A stretch of DNA of 64,000 nucleotides from Bacteroidota bacterium (GTDB lineage: Bacteria; Bacteroidota; Bacteroidia; Chitinophagales; LD1): NCBI GenBank assembly GCA_016722375.1, contig JADKJG010000011.1, positions 1 through 64,000 on the forward strand, given 5' to 3'. A program made the translations under genes and the position numbers. The notes beneath the pieces are model-generated. The model had not been told where the DNA came from, ran no database searches, and saw only the letters and a program-made list of their open reading frames with translations. Shown piece by piece: positions 26,416 to 36,260 of this stretch (positions are counted from its first letter, which is position 1; the number at the start of each line of letters is the position of its first letter).

Positions 26416-28011
26416 ATGAAAAAGATTTACACTCTTCTTGTTGCCTTTATTTTCACTTCCATCATTGCGCAATCGCAGGTTAGCTATGGCAGTTGCCAGA
26501 CTGTCACCTCCGGGTCGCCCTGTTTTTTTGGGTTATATAGTTTTTGGATTGAGAGTACTTCATTCGGAACCCTGAATTTCTCTGGCGGCACTTGTTCGGG
26601 CGATGGTTCGGACGACGGTTATCAGGATCTATATAGTAGTGTTTCGGGAGCTGTTTCTGCCGGAAGCAGCTATACATTGACTATCGCCAGAGGAGGCACA
26701 GCTCCTGATTGCTGGGTTGTTGCATGGGTGGACTGGAATAACGACGGCGACTTTTCGGATGCAGGCGAGCAACTAAATACTCCTCAATTTTTAGCCAATT
26801 TCACCGGCGGAACTACCGTGGTGGTTCCCAATGTATTGGTTCCTGCTTCTGCGGTTCCCGGCGATCACCGGATGAGAGTACGAACCGATGGCAGCGATCC
26901 GGGATCAAGCCCAAATGCTTGTCAAGTAAGCGGTTCTTACGGGGATACAAAGGATCTTAAAATTGTAGTTTCAGGTTCTTCAAATTGCTCTAATGTTGGA
27001 GGAACTGCTTCTGCCAATCCAAGCACTGTTTGCAGCGGCGAAAGCAGTCAAATTTTGTTGGCAGGAAGTACGGGAACGATTCAATGGCAAACATCTACAG
27101 ATGGTAGTTCTTGGAGCAATGCCACGTGCGGTACCGGTAACACCACTACTACTTACAACACTGCTGCGCTTACTTCTACTTCTTTTTTTAAGGCAGTATT
27201 ATCCGAGCCAAGCTGCCCCGATGCTAGTTCGAACAGCGCCTTGATTGTGGTGAATCCATCTATTGTTCCTACCATTGCTATAACAGCTAATCCATCCAAT
27301 GTAATTTGCAAAGGAGAACCGGTTAGCTTTTCTGCCACGGTTACTAACCAAGGCTCGTCTTCAGTTTATGACTGGACAGTCAACGGAACTTCCGTTAGTT
27401 CAACAATTACCTTCAACCCAGCTAATCTGGATTCTGCAGATTTAATTAAATGTACACTGACCTCCAATGCCCCTTGCGTTGTCAATCCGGGAGTATCGAA
27501 TACTATCGCAATGGTAGTGAATCAAATTCCAGATGTCTCCTTCTCACTTCCTGTTTCTTCGGTCTGCAAAGGGGGTACGCTCGCCTTGAGCGGGGGAATA
27601 CCTGCGGGTGGAACATTTTCCGGAACGGGAGTAACCGGAACCAATTTTGATGCCTCGCAGAATGAGGGGGATTACCAAATTGTATATTCATATAGCGATG
27701 GGAAATGCTCGAACTTGGCCCAAGACACAGTTTCTATAACACTATGTACCGATATTTCTTCCATCAATAATGAAGGGATGTTTGATGTGTATCCAAATCC
27801 TGCTTCAACCACTGTTACGGTTTCTACCAGTGAAAAAGTTTCTATGCTTCTTCTAATGGATTTACAAGGAAGAGTAGTCATGGAGCAAACCGTGAGCCAC
27901 CCTACTACACAAACCCTGTCCTTTTCTGTTTCTGAACTGTCGAAAGGAATTTATTTTCTTAAAGCCGTAAACGGGGTACAAACTTTCTGTCGGAAATTAG
28001 TAGTAGAATAA
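26416..28011 (+). CDS. Secreted protein with GEVED-type and Ig-like domains, T9SS sorting domain
   Basis: About 531 residues from ATG 26416 (signal peptide MKKIYTLLVAFIFTSIIAQS; a longer frame upstream has no signal sequence at its start). After it comes a beta-rich GEVED-type domain with the calcium-like loop WVDWNNDGDFSDAGEQL (about 120) and YGDTKDLKIVV. Two or three Ig-like segments follow (about 195-430). The C terminus FDVYPNPASTTVTVS ... LSKGIYFLKAVNG is a type A T9SS sorting domain. It is predicted to cross the outer membrane by the type IX system and be anchored or released at the surface. Cysteine-rich motifs (ICKGEPV, VCKGGTL) are typical of adhesin-like modules. No enzymatic domain is seen. 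Confidence 0.88.
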   Translation: MKKIYTLLVAFIFTSIIAQSQVSYGSCQTVTSGSPCFFGLYSFWIESTSFGTLNFSGGTCSGDGSDDGYQDLYSSVSGAVSAGSSYTLTIARGGTAPDCWVVAWVDWNNDGDFSDAGEQLNTPQFLANFTGGTTVVVPNVLVPASAVPGDHRMRVRTDGSDPGSSPNACQVSGSYGDTKDLKIVVSGSSNCSNVGGTASANPSTVCSGESSQILLAGSTGTIQWQTSTDGSSWSNATCGTGNTTTTYNTAALTSTSFFKAVLSEPSCPDASSNSALIVVNPSIVPTIAITANPSNVICKGEPVSFSATVTNQGSSSVYDWTVNGTSVSSTITFNPANLDSADLIKCTLTSNAPCVVNPGVSNTIAMVVNQIPDVSFSLPVSSVCKGGTLALSGGIPAGGTFSGTGVTGTNFDASQNEGDYQIVYSYSDGKCSNLAQDTVSITLCTDISSINNEGMFDVYPNPASTTVTVSTSEKVSMLLLMDLQGRVVMEQTVSHPTTQTLSFSVSELSKGIYFLKAVNGVQTFCRKLVVE

Positions 28012-28028
28012 CGTATTTTCAGGTTTAA

Positions 28029-29024
28029 ATGTTGGTGAAGAACAAGCCAATCGGCGCTTTTAAAATATTTTATGCCGTTTTTGCCTATATCATCGTGTTT
28101 GCACTTTGGTGGGACTATCTCTTGTATGCCAAGAATGAAGAAGCTTTTAAAGAAAAAATAGAGCTCAATCAAATAAACTTCGAGATGCTGCATCCATCCG
28201 GAGATTATTACGCTACAAAGGAGTATGCCCAGATAATTTCCAAATATTCGAGGCAAAAGGTGATGATTATTGGCGAGGGCGTCTTTTTTCTTCTACTTCT
28301 TTTCTTTGGATTGATGCGTGTTCGGCGGGTTTTTCTTCGAGAGTTAGAACTGGTGGATTTACAAAGGAATTTTATGCTTTCCATTACACACGAACTAAAA
28401 TCACCTCTTTCAACCATCAAACTGACCTTGCAAACGCTTCACAAAAGACAGTTAGACATAGAAAAATCTACCAAATTAATTTCTAATTCCCTGACGGATC
28501 TAGATCGGTTGGAATCATTAGTGGACAATATTCTGTTTGCTTCAAAAATAGAAAGAGAAGAACCGGGGTTTTCTAACGAACCGACTGATGTGGCAATTGT
28601 AATTCGGTCTATAGCAGATCGTCTCTCTTATAACAAGAAATCTATCGCGATAAAAACGGAAGTTCCCAAAGAGGTATATCTGGATACAGATTTGATGGGG
28701 TTCACTTCGGTGGTTGTCAACTTGTTGGAAAATGCAATAAAGTATTCTGCGTCCGGCAGCGAAATAAATATTGGATTAGAAGATAATCTGGAAAATGTAG
28801 TGCTTTGGGTTAGGGATCAAGGAATGGGTATTGCAGAAAAAGAAAAAGGTAAAATCTTTCAAAAGTTTTATCGCATTGGAAACGAGGATACCCGCAACGC
28901 AAAAGGAACTGGTTTGGGATTATATATCGTGAAGAGATTTGTGGAGATTTATAAGGGAACTATCTCTGTGGAGGATTCTAGCCCCAGAGGTAGCTTGTTT
29001 ATTATTCGTTTACCCAGACAATAA
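28029..29024 (+). CDS. Sensor histidine kinase
   Basis: 331 residues. Two membrane helices (about 12-33 and 78-98) bracket a short periplasmic loop of some 45 residues. Next is the dimerisation/phosphoacceptor helix with SITHELKSPLSTI (His121), then the ATPase domain with the N box LLENAIKYS (about 235), DQGMGI (G1) and GTGLGLYIVKR (G2). No HAMP or PAS domain is present. The periplasmic loop is too small for a known ligand domain, so the signal may be in the membrane. The cognate regulator follows 32 bases later. Autophosphorylation on His and transfer to the regulator is known for the family. Confidence 0.92.
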   Translation: MLVKNKPIGAFKIFYAVFAYIIVFALWWDYLLYAKNEEAFKEKIELNQINFEMLHPSGDYYATKEYAQIISKYSRQKVMIIGEGVFFLLLLFFGLMRVRRVFLRELELVDLQRNFMLSITHELKSPLSTIKLTLQTLHKRQLDIEKSTKLISNSLTDLDRLESLVDNILFASKIEREEPGFSNEPTDVAIVIRSIADRLSYNKKSIAIKTEVPKEVYLDTDLMGFTSVVVNLLENAIKYSASGSEINIGLEDNLENVVLWVRDQGMGIAEKEKGKIFQKFYRIGNEDTRNAKGTGLGLYIVKRFVEIYKGTISVEDSSPRGSLFIIRLPRQ

Positions 29025-29056
29025 CGAAAGGTTACCTTTGAATGAGATAATATATT

Positions 29057-29785
29057 ATGATTAGGAAAACAGCGCTTAAGCAGCGTATTCTATTAGTAGA
29101 GGATGAGGAAAACCTTCGAGATGCAGTAAAAATGAATCTCGAAGAAGAGGGGTACGAGGTGGATATTGCAGCTACCGGTACCCAAGCGTTGATGAGAGCG
29201 AATAATGCTCATTATCACCTCTACATTCTTGACGTTATGTTGCCCGAAATGGATGGGTTAGTGGTTTGCCAGGGTATCCGGTTGAAAGACGGTAATACTC
29301 CCATCCTTTTTTTGACAGCTAAAGATACCAGCCAAGACAAAATAGCGGGTTTAAAGATCGGGGCCGATGACTACCTCACTAAACCCTTCAATCTAGAAGA
29401 ATTTTTACTTAGAGTCAGGTCTCTCTTGAAGCGAAATTCTTCTGCAAATGGCGATTCCTCCGCAGTGAGTATTTTTAAATTTGGCAAGAACCAAATCAAT
29501 TTCGATACTCTTCAGGCTATCGGTGTGAAAGGACAAGAATTTGCTCTTTCAAAAAAGGAAGTATTAATCCTAAAACTGCTGATTGAGAAAAAGAACACCG
29601 TTGTATCACGTAACCATATCCTGCAAAGCGTTTGGGGCTATGAGGTTTTCCCAAATTCACGTAGTATTGACAACTTTATAAACTCCTTGCGTCATCACTT
29701 TGAAACCGACCCCTCCAGTCCTGAATATTTCCATTCGGTTCGTGGGATTGGATATAGGTTTACCGAAAAAGCGATCGAAGAATAA
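29057..29785 (+). CDS. OmpR-family response regulator
   Basis: 242 residues. The receiver domain (about 8-122) has acidic pair EDEEN, phospho-acceptor Asp59 in YILDVMLPEMDG, Thr in LFLTAKD and Lys in LTKPFNL. The C-terminal winged helix (about 145-238) ends RGIGYRFTEKA, the classical OmpR/PhoB signature. It pairs with the histidine kinase directly upstream. Targets are not evident from the window. Confidence 0.93.
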   Translation: MIRKTALKQRILLVEDEENLRDAVKMNLEEEGYEVDIAATGTQALMRANNAHYHLYILDVMLPEMDGLVVCQGIRLKDGNTPILFLTAKDTSQDKIAGLKIGADDYLTKPFNLEEFLLRVRSLLKRNSSANGDSSAVSIFKFGKNQINFDTLQAIGVKGQEFALSKKEVLILKLLIEKKNTVVSRNHILQSVWGYEVFPNSRSIDNFINSLRHHFETDPSSPEYFHSVRGIGYRFTEKAIEE

Positions 29786-29860
29786 TTGAAAGAGTAATGG
29801 CGGAATTACTCATTATCAATTATAAATGTATCTTCCGCCCTTCAAAAAAGAAAAATAGCT

Positions 29861-30382
29861 ATGGGTAGACCACCATCAAAACCGAAAAGATTTAAAGACG
29901 GATACTATATTGAAGTACGCACCAAGGGTGCTGATTCAGGAATGAAAATATGGAGCGAAACTCGTGAAGACATGACGTTACTTGCTGAAATGTACCGTCA
30001 GAATAAGGATGTTATTATAATGGGTGAACACAAAAAGGACCGATGGGTGGATATTGAACCGGCACCCAGACCTCGTGGAAGACAAAAGGCCATACCTAAG
30101 ATTGAAGAACTAGATCCTATTGATGAACTGCTCGGCGATATAGATTTAGAAGCTATTGAAGAAGCCGGAGAGAAAAAAGGGAAAAAGGAAAAGAACGTAC
30201 CGGCTGTAAAAATCAAAAAGACTGTGTCAGTAAAAGTAAAGCCCGAAAAGGCTAAGGCGGCTAAAGCCAAACCCATTGCCAAAGCAAAATCAAGTACGGC
30301 ATCTAAGGTAAAGCCTAAACCCGCAGCTAAAGCGAAAGCTAAACCGGCCGTAAAAGCAAAGGTCGTCAAGAAAAAGCGATAA
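29861..30382 (+). CDS. Lys/Ala-tailed protein with AT-hook-like motifs
   Basis: 173 residues. The N terminus has GRPPSKPKRF, close to the AT-hook pattern, and residue about 70 has PRPRGRQK. An acidic linker (ELDPIDELLGDIDLEAIEEAG, about 90-110) leads to a C-terminal tail of about 60 residues made almost only of Lys, Ala, Pro and Val (KAKPAAKAKAKP-like), as in histone H1 and bacterial H1-like proteins such as Hc1. A role in DNA binding or nucleoid organisation is therefore likely, but inferred. The tail's repeats also keep the opposite strand open, which is a shadow. It is transcribed alone after the two-component pair. Confidence 0.7.
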   Translation: MGRPPSKPKRFKDGYYIEVRTKGADSGMKIWSETREDMTLLAEMYRQNKDVIIMGEHKKDRWVDIEPAPRPRGRQKAIPKIEELDPIDELLGDIDLEAIEEAGEKKGKKEKNVPAVKIKKTVSVKVKPEKAKAAKAKPIAKAKSSTASKVKPKPAAKAKAKPAVKAKVVKKKR

Positions 30383-30452
30383 TTTTTTTAAAACATAGCG
30401 GTAGCGCAAAGACGATGTGGATAGCAACAATAAATAGCTACCCATTTATTGC

Positions 30453-30460
30453 TATATTTG
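30453..30460 (+). promoter_or_regulatory. -7 element of the fatty acid hydroxylase gene
   Basis: TATATTTG matches TAnnTTTG exactly and lies 22 bases before ATG 30482. A TTTG at -33 is not found at the standard distance, so only half the promoter is supported. Confidence 0.45.
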
Positions 30461-30481
30461 TTTCGTAGTTTCAACCAGCTG

Positions 30482-31150
30482 ATGCCTAAACACTTCGTAT
30501 CGAACAAAGACGAGTCTGTATCAATCTTTGAGAATAAATTCCTCGATTTTTTTACCCGTGTTCATTTTATTGTACCTCTGATTATTTATGTTCCTGTACT
30601 TCTTTATTTCCTCTACCAATCCGTTTTTGTCTTTCATCTAAGCGTTTGGACGATTGTAGGTTTTATTGTTACAGGATTGGTGGTTTGGACTCTTACTGAG
30701 TATAATTTTCACCGATTCATTTTCCACTGGGATATTCCCGGCGAAATAGGCAAAAGAATATCCTTTATGTTTCATGGGGTGCATCACGACTACCCTCGTG
30801 ATAGCATGCGGTTAGTTATGGTTCCGGCCATCAGCATACCATTAGCACTCCTGTTCTATTTTGTCTTCCAGTATTTCTTCGGGAATGAATTAGTCGCCCC
30901 CTTCTTTTCGGGCTTGGTCAGCGGCTATCTATTTTACGACATGACTCATTATGCATTGCATCATGCCAATTTGCGTGGTAACTTTTGGTTAGGACTCAGG
31001 CAACATCACATGTTGCATCACTACAGCGATCCTCACAATGGTTTTGGAGTTAGTACCAAATTCTGGGATTTGATATACCGCACTACGTTTAGGCGAAAGA
31101 GCATCACTCCTATTATAGTAGAAGAGAGAACAGAAGCGGTTGAGTCCTAA
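30482..31150 (+). CDS. Fatty acid hydroxylase / sterol desaturase family membrane enzyme
   Basis: 222 residues from ATG 30482 (an earlier TTG lies in front of the promoter-like element). Four membrane helices and the eight-plus-histidine di-iron motifs are visible: HRFIFHW, HGVHHDYPRD, HYALHHANL and HHMLHHYSD. These match fatty acid 2-hydroxylases, which hydroxylate acyl chains of sphingolipids or lipid A using O2. Bacteroidota commonly contain such enzymes for sphingolipid or ornithine-lipid modification. The product probably acts in the inner membrane. It converges with the deformylase gene, overlapping by four bases. Confidence 0.87.
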   Translation: MPKHFVSNKDESVSIFENKFLDFFTRVHFIVPLIIYVPVLLYFLYQSVFVFHLSVWTIVGFIVTGLVVWTLTEYNFHRFIFHWDIPGEIGKRISFMFHGVHHDYPRDSMRLVMVPAISIPLALLFYFVFQYFFGNELVAPFFSGLVSGYLFYDMTHYALHHANLRGNFWLGLRQHHMLHHYSDPHNGFGVSTKFWDLIYRTTFRRKSITPIIVEERTEAVES

Positions 31151-31719
31151 TTTTTAGGAAACTTCATTTTGTAGTCCACACTCACTTCTCCTTTGGATAT
31201 TTTATCCAGTTTACTTTTCAAAAGACTTTTTTTCAGTGGCTTTAGATAGTCGATAAACAATTTACCTTCTATATGGTCGTACTCGTGCTGTATAACCCTA
31301 GCCGTTAGGCCGTTGAATTCCTTTTCCTGGGGCCGGAATTCATTGTCCAAATATTTAATTCTTATCGTTTCCTGACGGAATACATCTTCCCTTATTTGCG
31401 GAATACTTAAGCAGCCTTCTTCATAAGCCCATTCCATCCCACTTTCACTCAGCAATTGGGCATTGATAAACACCTCGCGAATTCCAATATCCCCATCTTC
31501 ATCATCGTACATCTTTCTGGAATCTACAATAAAAAGCCGTATAGCTTTGTTGACTTGCGGTGCCGCAAGACCAACGCCCTTGGCTTGTTCCATAGTGTCA
31601 AACATGTTCTTGATCAGCTCTGCTAATCCCGGGTAATTTTTTTTGATCTCTTCTCCTTTTTTCCTCAGAATCGGATCCCCATAAGCTACAATCGGTAAAA
31701 CCATATTTTTTAATTTCAA
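31147..31719 (-). CDS. def: Peptide deformylase
   Basis: Metalloenzyme that removes formyl from the N-terminal Met of new proteins. The three conserved motifs are GVGLAAPQV (about 49-57), EEGCLSIP (about 100-107, metal-binding Cys) and QHEYDHIEG (about 144-152, two His and the catalytic Glu replaced as HEYDH, the normal Bacteroidota form). 190 residues is the usual length. An internal ATG (residue 6) is a plausible alternative start, giving MVLPIVAYGDPILRKKG. It overlaps the convergent hydroxylase gene by four bases. Confidence 0.95.
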   Translation of the reverse strand: MKLKNMVLPIVAYGDPILRKKGEEIKKNYPGLAELIKNMFDTMEQAKGVGLAAPQVNKAIRLFIVDSRKMYDDEDGDIGIREVFINAQLLSESGMEWAYEEGCLSIPQIREDVFRQETIRIKYLDNEFRPQEKEFNGLTARVIQHEYDHIEGKLFIDYLKPLKKSLLKSKLDKISKGEVSVDYKMKFPKN

Positions 31720-31841
31720 GAGCGCTAATTACTCACTAGTTATTCAAAATACCAAATTTTATTCTGGACAAGAATATTCGGGATGGTCAAGTGATAACAG
31801 CCGCACGGGTGAAGTAAATCAATGTCAGTTTACAACGCCAC

Positions 31842-34800
31842 CTACCTTAAGAGAGTTACCGAGCCACTATAATTCTGGTCATCATAAAAAGGAATTTTCA
31901 TGGTGAGATAATATACATAGGTGCCAACCGGCTGTTTAACTCCTTTAAAAGTACCATCCCATTCAGTCGTATCGTCATGAACAACTTGCCCATATCGGTT
32001 ATAAATGCGGAATGTTTTGATGGTTGCAATTCCAAATTGGCTAATAGGTCCAAAAAGGTCATTACGACCATCACCATTTGGAGTAAACGCATCTGGAAGT
32101 TTTACATTATCCTCCTTTCGATTAACCCGAATATTCAATTGAGTACTATCTACACAAGGTCCACTAGTTACAATAAGCGTATAAATTATATCAGCCAAAG
32201 GAGTAGCAACCGGTTCCGGTAGCGAAACATCATTCAGATATTCGGCAGGTGACCAGAAGTAGGTGTATTGGCCACTCCCTCCTTCTGCCATTGCTCCAAG
32301 TATTGTTGGCGCGCCTGGGTCTATAATGGTGTCTGTAAATAATGGTTCTATGGTCAAACTCTCAACCACCACTACCACGCTATCCGATTGATTACAACCA
32401 GTTGTTGCGTCGGTAACCATTATATGATAAGTGGTTGTAACGGTAGGTGAAGCAACCGGACTGGCACAGTTGGTGCAGCTTAAACCATCTGCCGGCGACC
32501 ACGCGAACAAATCTCCCCCTGAAGCCTCTAGTATGATGCCAGATCCAAGGCAAATGACTGTATCTTTGGTTAACACGGGTACAACGGTTCGAGGAGTAAT
32601 AACAATTGTATCAATCTTTGGGCACTTGCCCCCAAAATAGGCAGTAACTGTATAAATCGTTTTTTGCAACGGGTTGGCCGTCGGATTAGGAATAGTATCA
32701 TTGGTTAGTCCTGTTGGCGGGAACCAACTATAGGTAATAGGTAATTGGGGAGGTGGACATACGATCATTCTAATTTCGGGAAGTTGTTTGTAAATTTTAA
32801 ATGTTGGCACGCCAATGCTGCATCCAAGTGTAGTATCACTGGTGCCCAAATGAAGGGCATTATAAGTAGTGGTCGAAATAATAATTGGATCAGTAAGGGT
32901 TTGTGACGAATCAGTCATGCTCCAACATATTTCTACCACTATGTTTGCTTTCCCATCCCAAGTAAAATTATTCTGTAAGGTAAATTCGTTCCATCCGGTA
33001 ATCGTAGAATAAATCACCGCATTGAACACCGGAGTTACAGATTCCCATGCCATATCAGTAAGTTCAAGATTACCAGTACAACCCAAACCAATGTTCAGAT
33101 TTTGGAAAGGCAGAGTTGTGTTCTTATTAGCCAGTCGAAAACCAATTTTGCTTATAGCTCCCCGACTAAAACCTGCAGTCAGCAGATCATCCCGACGATA
33201 AAGAATCTGGGTTCTCTGGTTGCGAATCGTTCCATTAGCATTACCACTAAACATAGAGTTCACAGAAGATTGAAGACCGGCCCGGTTCAAGTCCTTTTGA
33301 ATCGGGGTTTCGGCACAATTGGCTGTATTCGTTCCGCAGCCAATTAATTCTTCTCGTGGAGGTGATCCTGAGACTATAGCCCCTAATTGAACCGCAATTC
33401 CATCACATAAAGGCACATCTGGACCTAAATCAATCTTATAAGATGTATCTACGTTCAAGATGATGCCCTGCGAACCCTGACAAGAACTGTCACGAGCCGT
33501 AAGAATATAAGTACCTCCATTTTGCCCCATCACTACAGAAGGGCTTTGAATATCAGGGGTATGAACATTTGCAGATGGTGACCAGGAATATGTGATATGT
33601 GGTGCCGGTGGTGTGCAATAATCAAAACGAACATTTGGACGAATAGAGGACGTAGAAACAAAAGTTCCTGCAACCGGAAGATTGCATCCCACCTGCCCAT
33701 CCATTGCACCGGATGTAATAGAATTAAAATTTGTTCTGGACACTCTTACTCGATCATCAGAACTTGATTGATTGTTCGTGAAACAAACATCCACCAACAG
33801 ATTGGAGATTCCATCCCAATTAAAAGGCGTGTTCAACACGTGCGTATTTATTCCTGCAACGGTATTATAGATAGAGCTGAAATACACCTGCGTTAATCCG
33901 GCATTAAAAGCACTCATAAAATTTCGTTCTGTACAACCCATACGAATGGTTAAGTTCCGGTAAGGTTGAGTGCTTCTCTTTGCTGCCACATCAAAAGATA
34001 TGGATTGTATGGTTCCTGGTTTAACCCCTAAGTCTCTGAGTTCTGTTGCCAGAAAAAGCATCTGAATACGTCCGCTTGTATAGAAATTATTATAAGGAGT
34101 GTTTCCTCCTGCACTAAGCGAAGTATCTGCCCCCGGTTGAAATACAGAAGCAAGCCCGGTGCATGGAACAGTATTTACCCCACATGATATAGTGGATACA
34201 TAAGAGTCAATGTGAATGGTGTCTCCGGCACACACATTGTTTTTGTCCGCGCTCAATATAATCTGTGGCCCCTTGCCGCCACCCAATACTACTCGTGCGG
34301 TATCTTTTCTGGAGCAACCAGTTTTTTCAGAAGTAATAAGTACTTGATAATTAGTAGTGACAGACGGCCTTGCATAAGGATTGCTAATATTTACTCCATT
34401 TAACCCGGCAACCGGTGTCCATTCATACCGATAAGGAGCATTCAGTGAATCTCCGACCACATTAAATTGTACGATATCATACAAGCAAATTGTATCCTTC
34501 GATTGATTCAGTGTAAAATCAAAGTCCGATACCCGAAAGACCGTCACACTATCCTTGTTTTTACAAGTAGAACTCAGGTTACTGGACACCACATAAGTAG
34601 TGCTTTGCTTTGGAGAAGCTAGCGGATTGGACGCATTCGGGTCGCTCAAAAAGAGGGTAGGACTCCAAGTGAACTGTGAACCACCATAGGCTTGCAATTG
34701 AACGGCCCCTCCAGATGGGCAATAATACAAATCAGGTCCTGCGGTTGTTCCGGCCAATACGTCAATAGTTAGGGCATAAGCCTGTGAACTGGCTAGGGGG

Positions 34801-35987
34801 CAATGATCGTTTCTAATGATAATGATGAAAGTATGCCTTCCCGTATCTAAACCTGAGGGGGTCCAGCTAAAGTTACCCTGAAGAGAATCCTTAGAACTGC
34901 GTACCACATTAAATCGTGCTCCCGGAATAGATTGACTGATATTACTTTCAACAAAAAGCGAATCTCCGTTCTTATCATAAGCTTCTACAGAAAAGGAAAG
35001 CGGAACTGCCGGGCAAACCTGAACCAAACTGGTATCAATAGCATAACCTCCCTGAACGCTCGAAGCAATATTACCGGTAAACACCGGAGCCGGACTGCCG
35101 CATCCCGGAATATTGACCACCACTATTTGCATATCGCGCATAGTCGTTCCTATCAAAATCCCGGTGCGATACTCCTGCACCAATACCGTAACCACGGCTA
35201 CCTGAATACTGTTGGGCGTAAAACTCATCTGTCCGGTAGTGCCATTAAAATTAAATCCGCTAGCGGTGGCTATAGGCTGTGTAGGTGAAAATGGAAAATT
35301 ATAGGAGATAGGAACAGCCCCCGCACCCAACGGATTGACTAGCGTAAAAGCCAGAGAATCGCCATCTGCATCCACGGCTCCATGATTATAGGAAAAAGGC
35401 TGGTTCACGCAGATAAACGGAACAGGCAACGTAGTAAATACTGGCGAGCGATTATTAGCAAACACCGTATTATCTAATCTGCTCTCCACATAAAGCGCCT
35501 CCGAGCTGGCGTTCAGAAGATTGGTAATGAGTTCATTTCTAGCAGAAACAGTCATACTGAATACCCAATCAGCGCAGGCTGAAGGCAAGATCACCGTATC
35601 CATGTAGGCAAAAGTCTGCACCCCCGGAAGCGTACCCTGACGACAAGAAGACAAGGCAATCACAGAGGAACACAAGGGCGATACTTCTCCGTCTATTCCG
35701 CCGTTAGGGTTTGGGGCAGGTGTTTGCTGGGGCAAATCCATACTAAAACTTTGCCCACATAAAAGAGAAGATACATTCAAGGTGATACTGGAAGGCGCTT
35801 CAATACCGCCGCAATCTCGATAAAAGTTAATCGTCACCTGATATATCCGGTTCACCGGGTCTAAGCAGACATAGGAGATATCGGCCCCCATAGCGTGTGA
35901 TGCCCGGGCTTCATTCGTAGAAAGAAAAAACAAACCGAGGAACAACAAACAAACAGACCAGAAACGAGTAAAATCTTTTTTGACCAT
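31842..35987 (-). CDS. Large T9SS-secreted adhesin-like protein (gliding-motility C-terminal domain)
   Basis: 1381 residues from ATG 35987, where a clear signal peptide (MVKKDFTRFWSVCLLFLGLFF ... ARA) begins; the open frame upstream is not coding-like. The N-terminal part starts SHAMGADISYVCLDP, a module common to large Bacteroidota surface proteins, followed by cadherin/Ig-like and PKD-like repeats, including two copies of a module with NTxPCxGL or NTANCAETP and FNWDGISNLLVDVCF / FTWDGKANIVVEICW (about 650-880 and 930-1140). The end, PDAFTPNGDGRNDLFGPIS ... GTYVYYLTM, is the type B (CHU_C) sorting domain of the type IX system. Predicted to be surface-attached. Ligand unknown. Confidence 0.9.
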   Translation of the reverse strand: MVKKDFTRFWSVCLLFLGLFFLSTNEARASHAMGADISYVCLDPVNRIYQVTINFYRDCGGIEAPSSITLNVSSLLCGQSFSMDLPQQTPAPNPNGGIDGEVSPLCSSVIALSSCRQGTLPGVQTFAYMDTVILPSACADWVFSMTVSARNELITNLLNASSEALYVESRLDNTVFANNRSPVFTTLPVPFICVNQPFSYNHGAVDADGDSLAFTLVNPLGAGAVPISYNFPFSPTQPIATASGFNFNGTTGQMSFTPNSIQVAVVTVLVQEYRTGILIGTTMRDMQIVVVNIPGCGSPAPVFTGNIASSVQGGYAIDTSLVQVCPAVPLSFSVEAYDKNGDSLFVESNISQSIPGARFNVVRSSKDSLQGNFSWTPSGLDTGRHTFIIIIRNDHCPLASSQAYALTIDVLAGTTAGPDLYYCPSGGAVQLQAYGGSQFTWSPTLFLSDPNASNPLASPKQSTTYVVSSNLSSTCKNKDSVTVFRVSDFDFTLNQSKDTICLYDIVQFNVVGDSLNAPYRYEWTPVAGLNGVNISNPYARPSVTTNYQVLITSEKTGCSRKDTARVVLGGGKGPQIILSADKNNVCAGDTIHIDSYVSTISCGVNTVPCTGLASVFQPGADTSLSAGGNTPYNNFYTSGRIQMLFLATELRDLGVKPGTIQSISFDVAAKRSTQPYRNLTIRMGCTERNFMSAFNAGLTQVYFSSIYNTVAGINTHVLNTPFNWDGISNLLVDVCFTNNQSSSDDRVRVSRTNFNSITSGAMDGQVGCNLPVAGTFVSTSSIRPNVRFDYCTPPAPHITYSWSPSANVHTPDIQSPSVVMGQNGGTYILTARDSSCQGSQGIILNVDTSYKIDLGPDVPLCDGIAVQLGAIVSGSPPREELIGCGTNTANCAETPIQKDLNRAGLQSSVNSMFSGNANGTIRNQRTQILYRRDDLLTAGFSRGAISKIGFRLANKNTTLPFQNLNIGLGCTGNLELTDMAWESVTPVFNAVIYSTITGWNEFTLQNNFTWDGKANIVVEICWSMTDSSQTLTDPIIISTTTYNALHLGTSDTTLGCSIGVPTFKIYKQLPEIRMIVCPPPQLPITYSWFPPTGLTNDTIPNPTANPLQKTIYTVTAYFGGKCPKIDTIVITPRTVVPVLTKDTVICLGSGIILEASGGDLFAWSPADGLSCTNCASPVASPTVTTTYHIMVTDATTGCNQSDSVVVVVESLTIEPLFTDTIIDPGAPTILGAMAEGGSGQYTYFWSPAEYLNDVSLPEPVATPLADIIYTLIVTSGPCVDSTQLNIRVNRKEDNVKLPDAFTPNGDGRNDLFGPISQFGIATIKTFRIYNRYGQVVHDDTTEWDGTFKGVKQPVGTYVYYLTMKIPFYDDQNYSGSVTLLR

Positions 35988-36260
35988 AATTTTTATTAAA
36001 ATTCGAGTGCTAAAAGTATCTAATTCTGCCTCAAAGGGAAATGCCTTTGAAGAACTATAAAAAGAGATGAGCAGATTTCGAAAACGGTTGTTCCTTTTAT
36101 GGCATGCAAAAACACGCTGGTTTCTTTTATGCAATTTATATCTTCGCTCTATGGGCAGGTGTGCGACTTTTTTTCTTATTTCGCCTAAAATGAAAGTAGA
36201 TTTTATTTATTCTGATACCCTGTTTCTTGGCCAAAATCTTCATTTAAAACCTTTTTGCTC

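Noticed and set aside
29998..30369. Ala-rich 123-residue frame on the minus strand
   Set aside because: Mirror of the Lys/Ala tail of the plus-strand protein; composition is an artefact of the AAG/GCT-rich repeat.
35988..36134. Extended start of the large T9SS protein at 36134
   Set aside because: The extra 49 residues are non-homologous and would hide the signal peptide, which starts at ATG 35987.
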